Shown here piece by piece: positions 1-8,053 of a DNA stretch of 64,000 nucleotides. The notes beneath the pieces are model-generated. The model was not told the origin of the DNA. It saw nothing but the letters and a program-made list of their open reading frames with translations, and did no database searches. The DNA is from Corallococcus carmarthensis. GTDB lineage: Bacteria; Myxococcota; Myxococcia; Myxococcales; Myxococcaceae. Made by a program: the position numbers and the translations under genes. Location of the stretch: NCBI RefSeq assembly GCF_003611695.1, contig NZ_RAWE01000024.1:1-64000 (forward strand), read 5' to 3'. Each line of letters starts with the position of its first letter. Within the stretch, counting starts at the first letter, position 1.

Positions 1-1017
1 GTTCCTCCACCGGTCATCCCCGAGCCGCCGCCCCCCGAACCCAAGCCTGTCCCCGAGCGCCTCCAGTGGATGGAAAGGGGCGCGCCCGCGTTCGTGGACG
101 TCAACGGGGATGGGACGGAGGACATCGTCGGCCACGTGAGCCGACACGAAGGAGGCTCCGAGTTCCGCCATTTCATCGCCGCGTTCGACGGCCGGACGTT
201 CCAGAAGCTCTGGGAGTCGCTGCCTTCGGAAGGCCCGGACGCCTCCAGCCGGACGAAGGTCATCGCGCAGAACGGCCGGCTGGTGATGAGCGAGCAGCGC
301 GCGGTGGACCTGCTGGAGTTGGAGACCGGCAAGCGGCTGGGGCGCGTGCCGCTGACCGACTCGCCGCGCCGGCTCTGCATTCCTCCGGGGGACACGACGT
401 CCGTCTGGGTGGAGGTGGTGGACCACCAGCACCTGCTCTTCGACACGCGCACGGCCACCGCGAAGCCCGCGCCCCGGGCCCCGAAGGGCTGCGCCACACC
501 GCCCTTGAGCCCCCAGACCTGCAACATGAGCCGGCCCGCGGAGCACCCCACCACCTGCGAGCGCTCCAGCTATCCGCCCTCCGACATCCGCGGCTTCTCC
601 ACGAAGTACCTCTACCGCGCGAACGGCTACACCCTGTCACTGGGCACGCGGTGGCCGGGGACGCAGGTGCCCCTGGTGGCGCTGTACGCGCCGGGCAACC
701 GCAAGCCGCTGTGGCACGGCGTCGTGGCGGAGCGGGACCCGCTCGAGCTGCGGGACACCGCGCCAGAGGTGGGGGAGATCACCCAGGACGCCGTCTACGT
801 GGTCTACGAGTTGGAGAAGGGCGGCCAGCGGCTCGTCCGGCGCGACCTGCGCACCGGCGCCGTCACCTGGGACGTGGCCCTGCCCGAGGCCCGCTCCATC
901 TCCATGCTGACGGCCCTCTGGGTCCGCGATGGCCGGGTGTACGTACCGCAGTGGGGCGACCTGCACGTGCTCGACGCCGCGACGGGCAACCGCATCGGCG
1001 GCATTGGAGCGCCCTGA
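1..1017 (+). CDS. FG-GAP/PQQ-like beta-propeller protein, 5' end missing
   Basis: The frame is open from the first base, so the start lies upstream and 338 residues are visible. The visible part opens with a proline-rich linker (PPPVIPEPPPPEPKPVPE) and then an FG-GAP-like calcium-binding segment, DVNGDGTEDIVG. After that come repeated blade-like segments in which values are read out, such as VYVVYELEKGG and LHVLDAATGNRIGG, typical of PQQ-like or FG-GAP propellers. The linker suggests a tether to an upstream membrane anchor or signal sequence that is not visible. It converges on the TonB-like gene with one base between the two stops. The substrate and precise role cannot be read from the sequence. 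Confidence 0.75.
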   Translation, partial: VPPPVIPEPPPPEPKPVPERLQWMERGAPAFVDVNGDGTEDIVGHVSRHEGGSEFRHFIAAFDGRTFQKLWESLPSEGPDASSRTKVIAQNGRLVMSEQRAVDLLELETGKRLGRVPLTDSPRRLCIPPGDTTSVWVEVVDHQHLLFDTRTATAKPAPRAPKGCATPPLSPQTCNMSRPAEHPTTCERSSYPPSDIRGFSTKYLYRANGYTLSLGTRWPGTQVPLVALYAPGNRKPLWHGVVAERDPLELRDTAPEVGEITQDAVYVVYELEKGGQRLVRRDLRTGAVTWDVALPEARSISMLTALWVRDGRVYVPQWGDLHVLDAATGNRIGGIGAP

Positions 1018-1018
1018 G

Positions 1019-2128
1019 TCAGTAGATGGAGATGAGGTGGACCCGCACGCGGGGGTTGCCCAGGTACTCCTCCAACCGCCAGCGGGTCCGCATCCCGTCC
1101 TCGCGGATGCCCACGCCGCCGTCCTCGGGGGCGTCCGCGCTGGCGAGCGCGTCGCGCAGATGGGACACCGCCCAGCTGTCGAACTTCGGGTCGCCGGAGC
1201 CCTCCAGCACCTGGAGGTCGATGAGGCTGCCGTCGCGCGCCTGCCGCACCTCCACGATGGCGACGAGCGCGAGCACGGGGGCCGTGACGTCAGCCATGTA
1301 CATGTTCGCCGCGCGCCCGGCCTCCACGGCCGCGCGCATCCGGTCGGACGTTTCGCGGCGGACGTCCCGCTCCTGGGGCGCGAAGGGCGTGCCCGTCCGG
1401 CCGAACCGTTCGATGGACTCCAGCTGCTCGCGCTTCAGCCGTCCAAGGACCACCTGCTTGTTGGGAGGCGGCGGGTTCACGAGCCGGTCCGCGAAGCCCT
1501 GGCGCAGCTTCGCGAAGTACGGAGGCGTCGCGCCCGAGCCCCTCGCGGACGCGGTCGCATCCTTGGCCCAGCCATCCACCCGCTGGCGCGCCTCCTCCGC
1601 CTCACGGGCCGCCAGGGCCTTGGGGTCCGGCTCCGAGCCGGGGACGTTGCGAAGGGTCCGCCCCGTCGACGGAGGTCCCTTCAAGAGCCCACCGCCCAGC
1701 AGCCCGGGAGGTTCCAGCTGGAGCGGGACGTCCCGGCCCCGGGGTGGAGCGCTCCTGTCGGGTGCTTCCGCGAGAGGCTCCCGAACCGCATTCCCGGTGG
1801 GCGGGGGCGCCTCGGCAAGCGCGGGCGCTTCATCCTTCTCCCGCGCGCGCTTGGGGGGTTCGCGCTCCGTCAGGTGCGCCGGCGCTTCGTCCTTCCGCGC
1901 GCGCGGAGAAGGTTCACGCTCCGCCGGCCGCGCGGGCGAGCGAGGCTCCGCTTGGGATGCAGGCGGCGCGGGGCGTGCGTCCCGGGTGACGACCTCCAGC
2001 TCGATGACCTGCGACGGCGCGGGGCGCGCGACGCGGGCGGACGGGCTCCGCGACAGCGCCACGAAGAGCGCCGCGTGCAGGAGCCCCGACACCAGGAGCA
2101 GGAGGAACAGCTGTTTGCGGCGGGACAC
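1019..2128 (-). CDS. TonB-like energy-transducing protein
   Basis: A 369-residue protein with one N-terminal membrane helix (about residues 6-25), a long Pro/Ala/Arg/Glu-rich periplasmic region (about 30-200) and a C-terminal domain (about 265-369) that looks like TonB_C (VEVRQARDGSLIDLQVLEGS, with an aspartate/tryptophan tail). TonB-family proteins transmit ExbB/ExbD proton energy to outer-membrane transporters. Myxobacteria also use TonB-box paralogues in motility and transport machines. No exbB, exbD or receptor gene lies next to it here, so the partner is unknown. The C-terminal match is by eye and the linker is low complexity. Confidence 0.6.
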   Translation of the reverse strand: MSRRKQLFLLLLVSGLLHAALFVALSRSPSARVARPAPSQVIELEVVTRDARPAPPASQAEPRSPARPAEREPSPRARKDEAPAHLTEREPPKRAREKDEAPALAEAPPPTGNAVREPLAEAPDRSAPPRGRDVPLQLEPPGLLGGGLLKGPPSTGRTLRNVPGSEPDPKALAAREAEEARQRVDGWAKDATASARGSGATPPYFAKLRQGFADRLVNPPPPNKQVVLGRLKREQLESIERFGRTGTPFAPQERDVRRETSDRMRAAVEAGRAANMYMADVTAPVLALVAIVEVRQARDGSLIDLQVLEGSGDPKFDSWAVSHLRDALASADAPEDGGVGIREDGMRTRWRLEEYLGNPRVRVHLISIY

Positions 2129-2219
2129 GAAGGTCAGCTTGCTCCGTCCCGCCGCGCGGGAGAAGTGGCGCGGAGCGTGGGTGTTGGACCTCCACGCTCC
2201 CCTGCCCTCTCCACGCCCG

Positions 2220-3413
2220 CTACGGCGCCGCCGGTGTCTTGAATTCCGGGATGAGCTCGCCCGTGAGCCGGATGCTCTTCAGGACCTTGTCGTGCGCCAG
2301 CGCGCCCACCTGGTGGAAGGACATGAGCGCATCGATGCCCAGCGCCTGATAGCGCTTGAGCCCCGCGCGCACCTGGTCCTGGGTGCCGACGATGAGTGAA
2401 TCCTGCGCGCTCAGGACCTCCCAGACCTGTTCGTCCGGAACGGTCTCACCAGACATGATGCGCCCCAGGATGCGCTGCGCCTGGGACTGCGGCGCGTTCG
2501 GGTCCTTCTTGCGCAGGTACTGACCCGTCAGGCCTCCGCCCGCCGGGTCCTTCGCCAGCACCTCCAGCTCCGCGGCCGTCTTCACGAAGGCGTCCTTCGC
2601 CTCGAAGAAGGTGAACGACCCGCTCGTATACCAGGCGGCGGCCTTCGCGGCGCCGTTCTCCATGGCCTCGCGCTCGCTGTCCGCGCAGTGCACGAAGGTG
2701 AAGAAGGCGACCTGGTTGTTGACGGACGCGCCCACCGGCTCGCAGCGCGTGCGCAGGGCCTCGCGGTAGATGTGGATCATCTCCGCGACCTCTTCCGGAG
2801 AAGCCCAGAGCGTCACGCCCAGCGCGCCCACGCCGTTGCGCCCCGCCTGTTCGAACGACGCGGGGCTGGAGCACGCCTGCCACAGCGGCGGGTGCGGCTT
2901 GCGGTACGGCTTCGGGATGACGCTCACGTCCTTGAGCTTGAGGTCCGGCCCGTCCCAGGACACCTTGTCCTGCGTCCACAGCTTCGGAATCAACTCGAAG
3001 GCCTGCTGCATCTGCCCGCGCGTGGAGTCAGGCTCGATGTTGAAGGTGCGCCACTCCGGGATGGTGCTGCGCGCCAGCCCCAGCTGGAAGCGGCCTTCGC
3101 TCAGGTGGTCGATGAAGGCCGCGCGCTCCGCGATCCGGATGGGATGGTTGAAGCGCGTGGGCGCCAGCACCGACGAGTGTCCGACGTGCAGGTTCTTCGT
3201 GCTCCGCGCGATGGCGGTGAGCATGACCTCCGGCGCGGAGCTGTAGCTGAACTCCACCGCGGCGTGGTGCTCCACCTGCCACCAGACGCCGTACCCCATC
3301 TCGTCCGCCAGCCGCGCCTGCTCCAGCGTCTCCAGGATGATCTGGTGCTCGTGGTCCGGACCGCTCCAGCGCTCCTTGGGATGCTGCATTTCCGAAAAAA
3401 TATCGAGTCGCAC
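2220..3413 (-). CDS. LLM-class flavin-dependent oxidoreductase
   Basis: A 397-residue luciferase-like monooxygenase. Typical family segments are present: the N-terminal strand MRLDIFSEMQHP, EHH in the first third (WWQVEHHAAVEF), the HVGHSSVLAPTRFNHPIRIAER block, a GRFQLGLARS segment and a C-terminal VGTQDQVRAGLKRYQALGID helix. Such enzymes use FMNH2 supplied by a separate reductase to oxygenate small organic substrates. The ATG start lies just 14 bp from a perfect 18-bp palindrome (3428-3445), which suggests repressor control. It is divergent from the lipoprotein at 3475. The substrate is not predictable. Confidence 0.88.
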   Translation of the reverse strand: MRLDIFSEMQHPKERWSGPDHEHQIILETLEQARLADEMGYGVWWQVEHHAAVEFSYSSAPEVMLTAIARSTKNLHVGHSSVLAPTRFNHPIRIAERAAFIDHLSEGRFQLGLARSTIPEWRTFNIEPDSTRGQMQQAFELIPKLWTQDKVSWDGPDLKLKDVSVIPKPYRKPHPPLWQACSSPASFEQAGRNGVGALGVTLWASPEEVAEMIHIYREALRTRCEPVGASVNNQVAFFTFVHCADSEREAMENGAAKAAAWYTSGSFTFFEAKDAFVKTAAELEVLAKDPAGGGLTGQYLRKKDPNAPQSQAQRILGRIMSGETVPDEQVWEVLSAQDSLIVGTQDQVRAGLKRYQALGIDALMSFHQVGALAHDKVLKSIRLTGELIPEFKTPAAP

Positions 3414-3427
3414 GATGCCCCCCTTTT

Positions 3428-3445
3428 AATCAGCTTAAGCTGATT
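3428..3445. promoter_or_regulatory. Perfect 18-bp palindrome, probable operator
   Basis: AATCAGCTTAAGCTGATT is a perfect inverted repeat in the 61-bp gap between the divergent LLM oxidoreductase and the DNRLRE lipoprotein. It sits where a repressor could cover the promoter of either gene. Winged-helix regulators (MarR, HxlR or TetR types) commonly bind sites of this size. No regulator gene is adjacent, so the binding protein is unknown. Confidence 0.6.
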
Positions 3446-3474
3446 TCAACCCGAAACACGGGATCGAACCCACC

Positions 3475-5283
3475 ATGCGCACGAACATTCCGGGGGCGCG
3501 GCTCCTGCGCGTCACCTCCCTGACCCTGTCCTTGTCTGGCTGCGGCACCGAGACAGGCAATGAAACACCTGACACACAGCGGCAAGCGCTCACGACGCTG
3601 CCCGCGTCCGAGGACGCCTACGTCCATGAGAGCAACGCGGGCTCCAACTACGGCTCCGCCACGTCGCTGTACGTGAAGACGGATGCGGGCGCGAGCCGGC
3701 TGGCCTATCTGAAGTTCTCGCTGGCGGGCATCTCCGGCGTCACCAGCGCGAAGCTGCGCGTGTACGGAAGCGCGTCCTCCAGCACGACGCTCCAGGCGTT
3801 CCAGACCCTGGACGGCTGGGCGGAGTCCTCGCTCACCTGGACCAACAAGCCCGCCGTGGGGAGCCTTGCGGGCAGCGTGGCGTTGACGACCACCGCGCAG
3901 ACCTACGACCTGGACGTCACGGCCTACGTGAACGCGCAGGCCGCGGGCGACGGCACGGTGTCCTTCGTGCTGCAGGAGAGCGTGGGCAAGTACACCACGC
4001 TGGTCAGCAGCGAGGGCGGAGCGAACACGCCGCGCCTGGAGCTCACGACAAGCGGCGGCACGGGCGACACACAGGCTCCGTCCGTGCCCACGCAGCTCAC
4101 GGCCACCGCCGTCTCCAGCGGTCAGATCAACCTGGCCTGGAGCGCGTCCACGGACAACGTGGGCGTCACCGGCTATGCGCTCTCCCGCGACGGCGCGTTC
4201 CTCAAGAACGTCACCGGCACCTCCACCAGCGACACCGGCCTCGGCGCTTCGACGTCCTACAGCTACACGGTGAAGGCGCTGGACGCCGCGGGCAATGCCT
4301 CCGCGAGCAGCGCCGCCGTCACCGCGACGACCCCGGGCGGAGGCGGCACGTCGTGCGCGAACGCGCTGGGCTCCACGGCGGCCATCCAGGCGGCCCTGAA
4401 GAACGCCGCGCCCGGCGCGGTCATCCTCCTGGCGCCCGGCACCTATACCGGCGACCGCAAGAACAGCGGCGACCCGGGCGGCCAGGGCCTCTTCTACTCA
4501 GGCCAGAGCGGCAGGTCCGACAGCCCCATCGTCCTGAAGAGCTGCGACCCCGCGAACCCGGCCACGCTCCAGGGCACCTCCGTGAAGGACGGCTCCTACG
4601 GCCTCCACCTCACCGGCGATTCCTGGCAGGTGCGCGACCTGCGCGTCATCACCGCGCAGAAGGGCATCGTCATCGACAATGGCAACCGCAACCTGCTCTC
4701 CCACGTGGAGGTCCACACCATTGGCGACGAGGCGGTCCACTTCCGCGACGGCAGCTCCTACAACACGCTCGAGGCGTCGCGCATCCACGACACAGGGCTG
4801 TATCAGGCGAAGTACGGGGAAGGCGCCTACGTCGGCTCCGACGAGAGCAACCCGTACGAGCACGTCGTCGTGGGCAACGTCATCCGCACCACGGTGTTCG
4901 CGGGAGGCATCACGGCGGAACACATCGACATCAAGGAGGGGGCGGACGGCACGCTCGTGGAGGGCTGCACCTTCCAGGGCGCGGGCATCTCCGGTGAGAA
5001 CAGCGCCGACAGCTTCGTGGACGTGAAGGGCGTCAATACGGTGGTGCGTGACAACCGGGGCTACCGCCAGGGCAACCCCCAGGTGCTGGATGCCTTCCAG
5101 GTCCGCACGCACGGCAGCAGCTACGCGACGGGGCAGAACAACGCCTTCTCCGGCAACATCGTCGACCTGGACGACTCGCCGGGCTACGTCGTGTACGCCA
5201 CCAGCCAGGCCACGGGGACCACCGCGCAGGGCGACGTGCGCACCGGGGGCGGCAACCTCTACAGCAGCAACGTGAACGACTGA
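3475..5283 (+). CDS. Lipoprotein with DNRLRE, fibronectin III and right-handed beta-helix domains
   Basis: A 602-residue surface lipoprotein. The signal peptide ends in a lipobox, SLSG-C, with Cys23 as the lipidation site. Domains in order: a DNRLRE-type carbohydrate-associated domain (about 38-190, SEDAYVHESNAGSNYGS and FVLQES segments), a fibronectin type III domain (about 200-288, APSVPTQLTATAVSSGQINL) and a right-handed parallel beta-helix (about 292-602). The helix carries CANALGS near its start, PGTYTG, and repeated NGN/DGSSYN turns like polysaccharide lyases and chondroitinase-B-type proteins. A role in binding or cleaving polysaccharide at the outer membrane is likely. No catalytic residues are assignable by eye. 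A strong hairpin follows the stop. Confidence 0.82.
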   Translation: MRTNIPGARLLRVTSLTLSLSGCGTETGNETPDTQRQALTTLPASEDAYVHESNAGSNYGSATSLYVKTDAGASRLAYLKFSLAGISGVTSAKLRVYGSASSSTTLQAFQTLDGWAESSLTWTNKPAVGSLAGSVALTTTAQTYDLDVTAYVNAQAAGDGTVSFVLQESVGKYTTLVSSEGGANTPRLELTTSGGTGDTQAPSVPTQLTATAVSSGQINLAWSASTDNVGVTGYALSRDGAFLKNVTGTSTSDTGLGASTSYSYTVKALDAAGNASASSAAVTATTPGGGGTSCANALGSTAAIQAALKNAAPGAVILLAPGTYTGDRKNSGDPGGQGLFYSGQSGRSDSPIVLKSCDPANPATLQGTSVKDGSYGLHLTGDSWQVRDLRVITAQKGIVIDNGNRNLLSHVEVHTIGDEAVHFRDGSSYNTLEASRIHDTGLYQAKYGEGAYVGSDESNPYEHVVVGNVIRTTVFAGGITAEHIDIKEGADGTLVEGCTFQGAGISGENSADSFVDVKGVNTVVRDNRGYRQGNPQVLDAFQVRTHGSSYATGQNNAFSGNIVDLDDSPGYVVYATSQATGTTAQGDVRTGGGNLYSSNVND

Positions 5284-5295
5284 CGCACGCTCCCG

Positions 5296-5325
5296 CGCCG
5301 TCCGGAAACAGGGCTCCGGACGGCG
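5296..5325 (+). terminator. GC-rich hairpin terminator after the beta-helix lipoprotein
   Basis: An 11-bp perfect stem (CGCCGTCCGGA paired with TCCGGACGGCG) with an 8-nt loop begins 12 bp past the stop codon at 5283. There is no strong T tract. It lies between convergent genes and could serve both. Confidence 0.6.
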
Positions 5326-5338
5326 TGGAGTCAGACGG

Positions 5339-5496
5339 TCATTCCGACCAGTGGACCTTGCCCAGGCCGGCGGGGATCAGGTCGCAGACGTAGAAGATGT
5401 CGGGATAGGGCGCGTTGAACTCCGCGGCGAGCTGCTGGCAGTAGGCGTTGTCGCCCGTTCCACCGCACTCCTCGGGGCCTACGGCCCCTCGGGGGG
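5339..5496 (-). pseudogene. Frameshifted C-terminal part of the Cys-rich lipoprotein
   Basis: This minus-strand segment continues the upstream lipoprotein in a frame shifted by one base. It reads PEECGGTGDNAYCQQLAAEF... and ends KVHWSE before the stop at 5339. The composition (three Cys, ordered aromatic and acidic residues) looks like genuine protein. Adding one base to the six-G run at 5491-5496 (plus strand) would join both parts into a 181-residue protein. A sequencing error, a real frameshift mutation or recoding are all possible; see findings. Confidence 0.55.
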
Positions 5497-5883
5497 AAGG
5501 GTGCAGGTCCAGGTGTTGTCGAACTTGCAGTAGCAGCTGCCCGTGGGCAGACCGCTCAGACAGCAATCCCGATAGGTGCCGGCGGAAGGACAGGAGGTGC
5601 CGTCAATGAACGTGCACGTATTGGCGCGCGAGCAGGTGATGGGCGGAGGAGTCGAGGGGCAGTACTGGTAGGCGCCATTGCACTGCACGTACTGACCGTC
5701 GGAGGAGGAGCAGGAGCTCCCCGAGCACGACAGCGTCGTCCCCGACGCGCAGGTCGTCGAACAGGTGGACAGGGCACCGGTGACCTGCCCCAGCTCCTCC
5801 GGCACGTCGCCGGAATCCGTTCCACCACAGGCCGCCAGCGTCGCGATGACCAGGGCCGCGAACACACCCGAGACAAGCTTCAT
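5479..5883 (-). CDS. Cysteine-rich secreted lipoprotein (apparently truncated by frameshift)
   Basis: 134 residues starting at the ATG of MKLVSGVFAAL. Although the frame is open further upstream, this start is chosen because it begins a clean lipoprotein signal ending LAA-C (Cys19). The mature part is rich in Cys, Ser and Thr (CSTTCASGTTLSCSGSSCSS, then CNGAYQYCPS, CSRANTC, CCLSGLPTGSCYC), probably disulfide-bonded small repeats. The frame ends at a TAG inside an inverted repeat (5474-5488), and a plausible remainder lies in another frame downstream. The function is unknown; small Cys-rich lipoproteins of this kind are common in myxobacteria. Confidence 0.6.
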   Translation of the reverse strand: MKLVSGVFAALVIATLAACGGTDSGDVPEELGQVTGALSTCSTTCASGTTLSCSGSSCSSSDGQYVQCNGAYQYCPSTPPPITCSRANTCTFIDGTSCPSAGTYRDCCLSGLPTGSCYCKFDNTWTCTLPPEGP

Positions 5884-6019
5884 GAGAACCACCCTTTCTT
5901 GCGGAGACATCCAGCTAGACAGTTTATCCCCACAAGAGCTGGCTCGGTAGGGTTCACCCGGGCGGCGGGAGCGCGGGCGTGGGGTACGCTGGGGGCTCTT
6001 CACGTCAGGGGACCCGCCC

Positions 6020-6292
6020 ATGTGCCGGAGCATCAAGACGCTGTTCAACTTCGCGCCCCCCGCGTCCGACGCGGAGGTCCGGGCGGCGGCCCTGCAGTTC
6101 GTGCGGAAGCTGAGCGGCACCAGCGCCCCCTCCAAGGCGAACGAGGAGGTCTTCAACCGTGCCGTCGAGGACATCACCGAGGTCGCGCGGCGGCTGATGG
6201 ACTCGCTGGTGACCACCGCCCCGCCGCGCAATCGCGACATGGAGGCCATGAAGGCGAAGCTCCGGTCCGCGAAGCGCTTCGCCCCGCGCTGA
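6020..6292 (+). CDS. DUF2277 family protein
   Basis: A 90-residue protein whose whole length matches DUF2277 in pattern: MCRSIKTLFNFAPPA at the start, RAAALQFVRKLSG, PSKANEEVFNRAVEDI, and the ending LVTTAPPRNRDMEAMKAK. It is small, basic and cytoplasmic. The family's function is not established. It stands alone and converges on the GH43-like gene 10 bp away. Confidence 0.88.
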   Translation: MCRSIKTLFNFAPPASDAEVRAAALQFVRKLSGTSAPSKANEEVFNRAVEDITEVARRLMDSLVTTAPPRNRDMEAMKAKLRSAKRFAPR

Positions 6293-6302
6293 CGCAAGCG
6301 CC

Positions 6303-7892
6303 TCAGGGGATGTTGATGCGCGAGTGCATGGCCCGCCCATCGTACGCGGCGGCGCCGCAGCGGGCATGGGCCCAGTCGCCATTCACCGCGGAGCAGACGC
6401 GGAAGGCCTGGATGTTGGAGGCCGCCACGTTGATGCCCGGCGTGTCACAGCGCCCCTGGTACGTCCACGCGAGGCTCTTGTTCACGGCGCCCACGCCGAT
6501 GCACGGGCCAATCCACGCGCCCGTGTCCCGCCGCTGCACGTCGATGGAGTACTGGGCCGCCGTCTCCTCCTCGCTCCACTCCAGGTCCACGAAGGGCGTG
6601 ACGCCGCCCGGCAGCTCCAGCAACACGTCGTCGGAGATGCCGTCGTAGGCCTTCTCCACGGAGGGGCCCCAGACGTTGTTGTTGGAATAGAAGAGGCGGA
6701 ACGCGGCGATCTCCCCCTTCGTCACCACGCGGTCCCCCGCGCTGCGGCACACGCCGTCGAACACCGTCTTGTTGGACTGCCCCAGCAGCACCACGGATGA
6801 GCACGGGCCCACCACCGACCCGTCGCGCAGGACGACATCCAGCGAGTAGCTGTACCCGGCGAGCCGGTTCCACCGGACGTTCACCTGGTTGAGCGACGTC
6901 ATCGCCCCGTCCGCCTTGAACGCGACGCGCTGCTTGTACGTGCTGCGCGAAGTGAGGTTGCCCGCGCTGTCGAAGGCGCCCATGTGGAAGATGTTGAAGT
7001 ACTCGCCCCGCCGCTCGACGATGACGTTGTGGCCGTGGGACTGCACCAGCCGGCCCGCGGAGTTCTTCAAGGGCAGCGACAGCCGCCGCACCGCCCGCGC
7101 CCGCGTGAGCTGGGGGATGGAGTCCGCCATCACGTAGTACATGGCGTACTGGCTGTTGTACCAACCGCCGCTGAAGAGCAGGTAGTAGCGCCCGTCGCGC
7201 TTGAACAGCTCCGGCGCCTCGTTGATGCCCTCCTCGTAGGAAGGCGTCGCGAACACCGCCGGGCCCGCGTGGTTGTAGACGGTGCCGGGGGCGGCCAGGT
7301 TGAACGAGGAGATGTTGTTGCCGTTCTGGAACCAGACATAGAAGAGCCAGCGGTCCGCGCCGTCGTTGAACGTCGCGGAGTCGATGCGGATGTTCCGGTT
7401 GCACCCCTGCGGCAGGCACGCCGTGCCGGTGGTGGTGCGCGGCCAGGTCGTGTTGGCGTTGAGGGGCTGGGGCGCGCCGAAGGCCAGGTTCAGGTCCGGC
7501 GCCGTGGCGACGAAGGTCGTCACCTCCTGGCCGGCCGGTGGACACGCCGCGCCGTTGGGCACCCGGTGGCCGGAGAAATGGAGCTGGTAGACGCTCCCCA
7601 CCTTGCTCAGGTCCGGCGCCCAGAGGAAGCAGTAGTCGTAGGTGGCATCCGCCGCGGACGGGTTGTAGTCGCGCTTGAAGCGGAACGCCGTGAGGTCGTT
7701 GGACTCATAGAGCGGCAGCACCCCCCCGTTGCCGGTGCCGGTGAGGAAGAACAGGTCGTCGTTCTCCTTGTAGACGTCCGGATCCGCCAGCCACTGCATG
7801 AGCAGCGTGCGCGCGTTGTCCTGCGCGTGGGCGGTCCCGGCGATGGCCGTGGCGAACAGGGATAGCAGCAGGACGGCTCGGACGGGCTTCAT
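6303..7892 (-). CDS. Secreted GH43-like five-bladed propeller protein
   Basis: 529 residues with an Sec signal peptide (AIAGTAHA-Q). Residues about 30-330 resemble the GH43/GH62 five-bladed beta-propeller: WLADPDVYKENDDLFFLTGTG with the blade-1 ADPDV aspartate, CFLWAPDLSKVGSVYQLHFSG (WAPDL), DSATFNDGADRWLFYVW, and INEAPELFKRDGRYYLLFSGGWY with the likely acid glutamate in NEAPEL. Two similar C-terminal segments (about 345-425 and 440-515; SYSLDVVLRDGSVVGPC and YSIDVQRRDTGAWIGPC) look like tandem accessory beta domains. The likely role is extracellular arabinan, xylan or other polysaccharide breakdown. The exact linkage cannot be told. Confidence 0.78.
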   Translation of the reverse strand: MKPVRAVLLLSLFATAIAGTAHAQDNARTLLMQWLADPDVYKENDDLFFLTGTGNGGVLPLYESNDLTAFRFKRDYNPSAADATYDYCFLWAPDLSKVGSVYQLHFSGHRVPNGAACPPAGQEVTTFVATAPDLNLAFGAPQPLNANTTWPRTTTGTACLPQGCNRNIRIDSATFNDGADRWLFYVWFQNGNNISSFNLAAPGTVYNHAGPAVFATPSYEEGINEAPELFKRDGRYYLLFSGGWYNSQYAMYYVMADSIPQLTRARAVRRLSLPLKNSAGRLVQSHGHNVIVERRGEYFNIFHMGAFDSAGNLTSRSTYKQRVAFKADGAMTSLNQVNVRWNRLAGYSYSLDVVLRDGSVVGPCSSVVLLGQSNKTVFDGVCRSAGDRVVTKGEIAAFRLFYSNNNVWGPSVEKAYDGISDDVLLELPGGVTPFVDLEWSEEETAAQYSIDVQRRDTGAWIGPCIGVGAVNKSLAWTYQGRCDTPGINVAASNIQAFRVCSAVNGDWAHARCGAAAYDGRAMHSRINIP

Positions 7893-8000
7893 GAGGCCTC
7901 TCCATGGAAGTCTTGAAATCCAAGCTTCCAGGGAAGGCCCGGGCAGCGCAAGGTCGATGGGTTTTGACCGTCCAGCGGCGATCCGCTATATCCGAACTTC

Positions 8001-8028
8001 GATAATGAATATCAATTTCATTTGATAT
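8001..8028 (+). promoter_or_regulatory. Fur box upstream of the siderophore uptake operon
   Basis: GATAATGAATATCAATTTC (8001-8019) matches the classic 19-bp Fur consensus at 15 positions. An overlapping perfect inverted repeat, ATATCAA-N6-TTGATAT, spans 8009-8028. It lies 26-53 bp before the GTG at 8054 in an unusually AT-rich patch. This predicts iron repression of the downstream ABC transporter. Confidence 0.8.
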
Positions 8029-8053
8029 CACTTTCTCTGGATTGCATTCACCC

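Noticed and set aside
5474-5496. Programmed -1 ribosomal frameshifting in the Cys-rich lipoprotein gene
   Set aside because: The layout fits loosely but the spacer to the hairpin is only 2 nt, and a single base error in a six-base homopolymer explains the data more simply; kept as a low-priority alternative within the frameshift finding.
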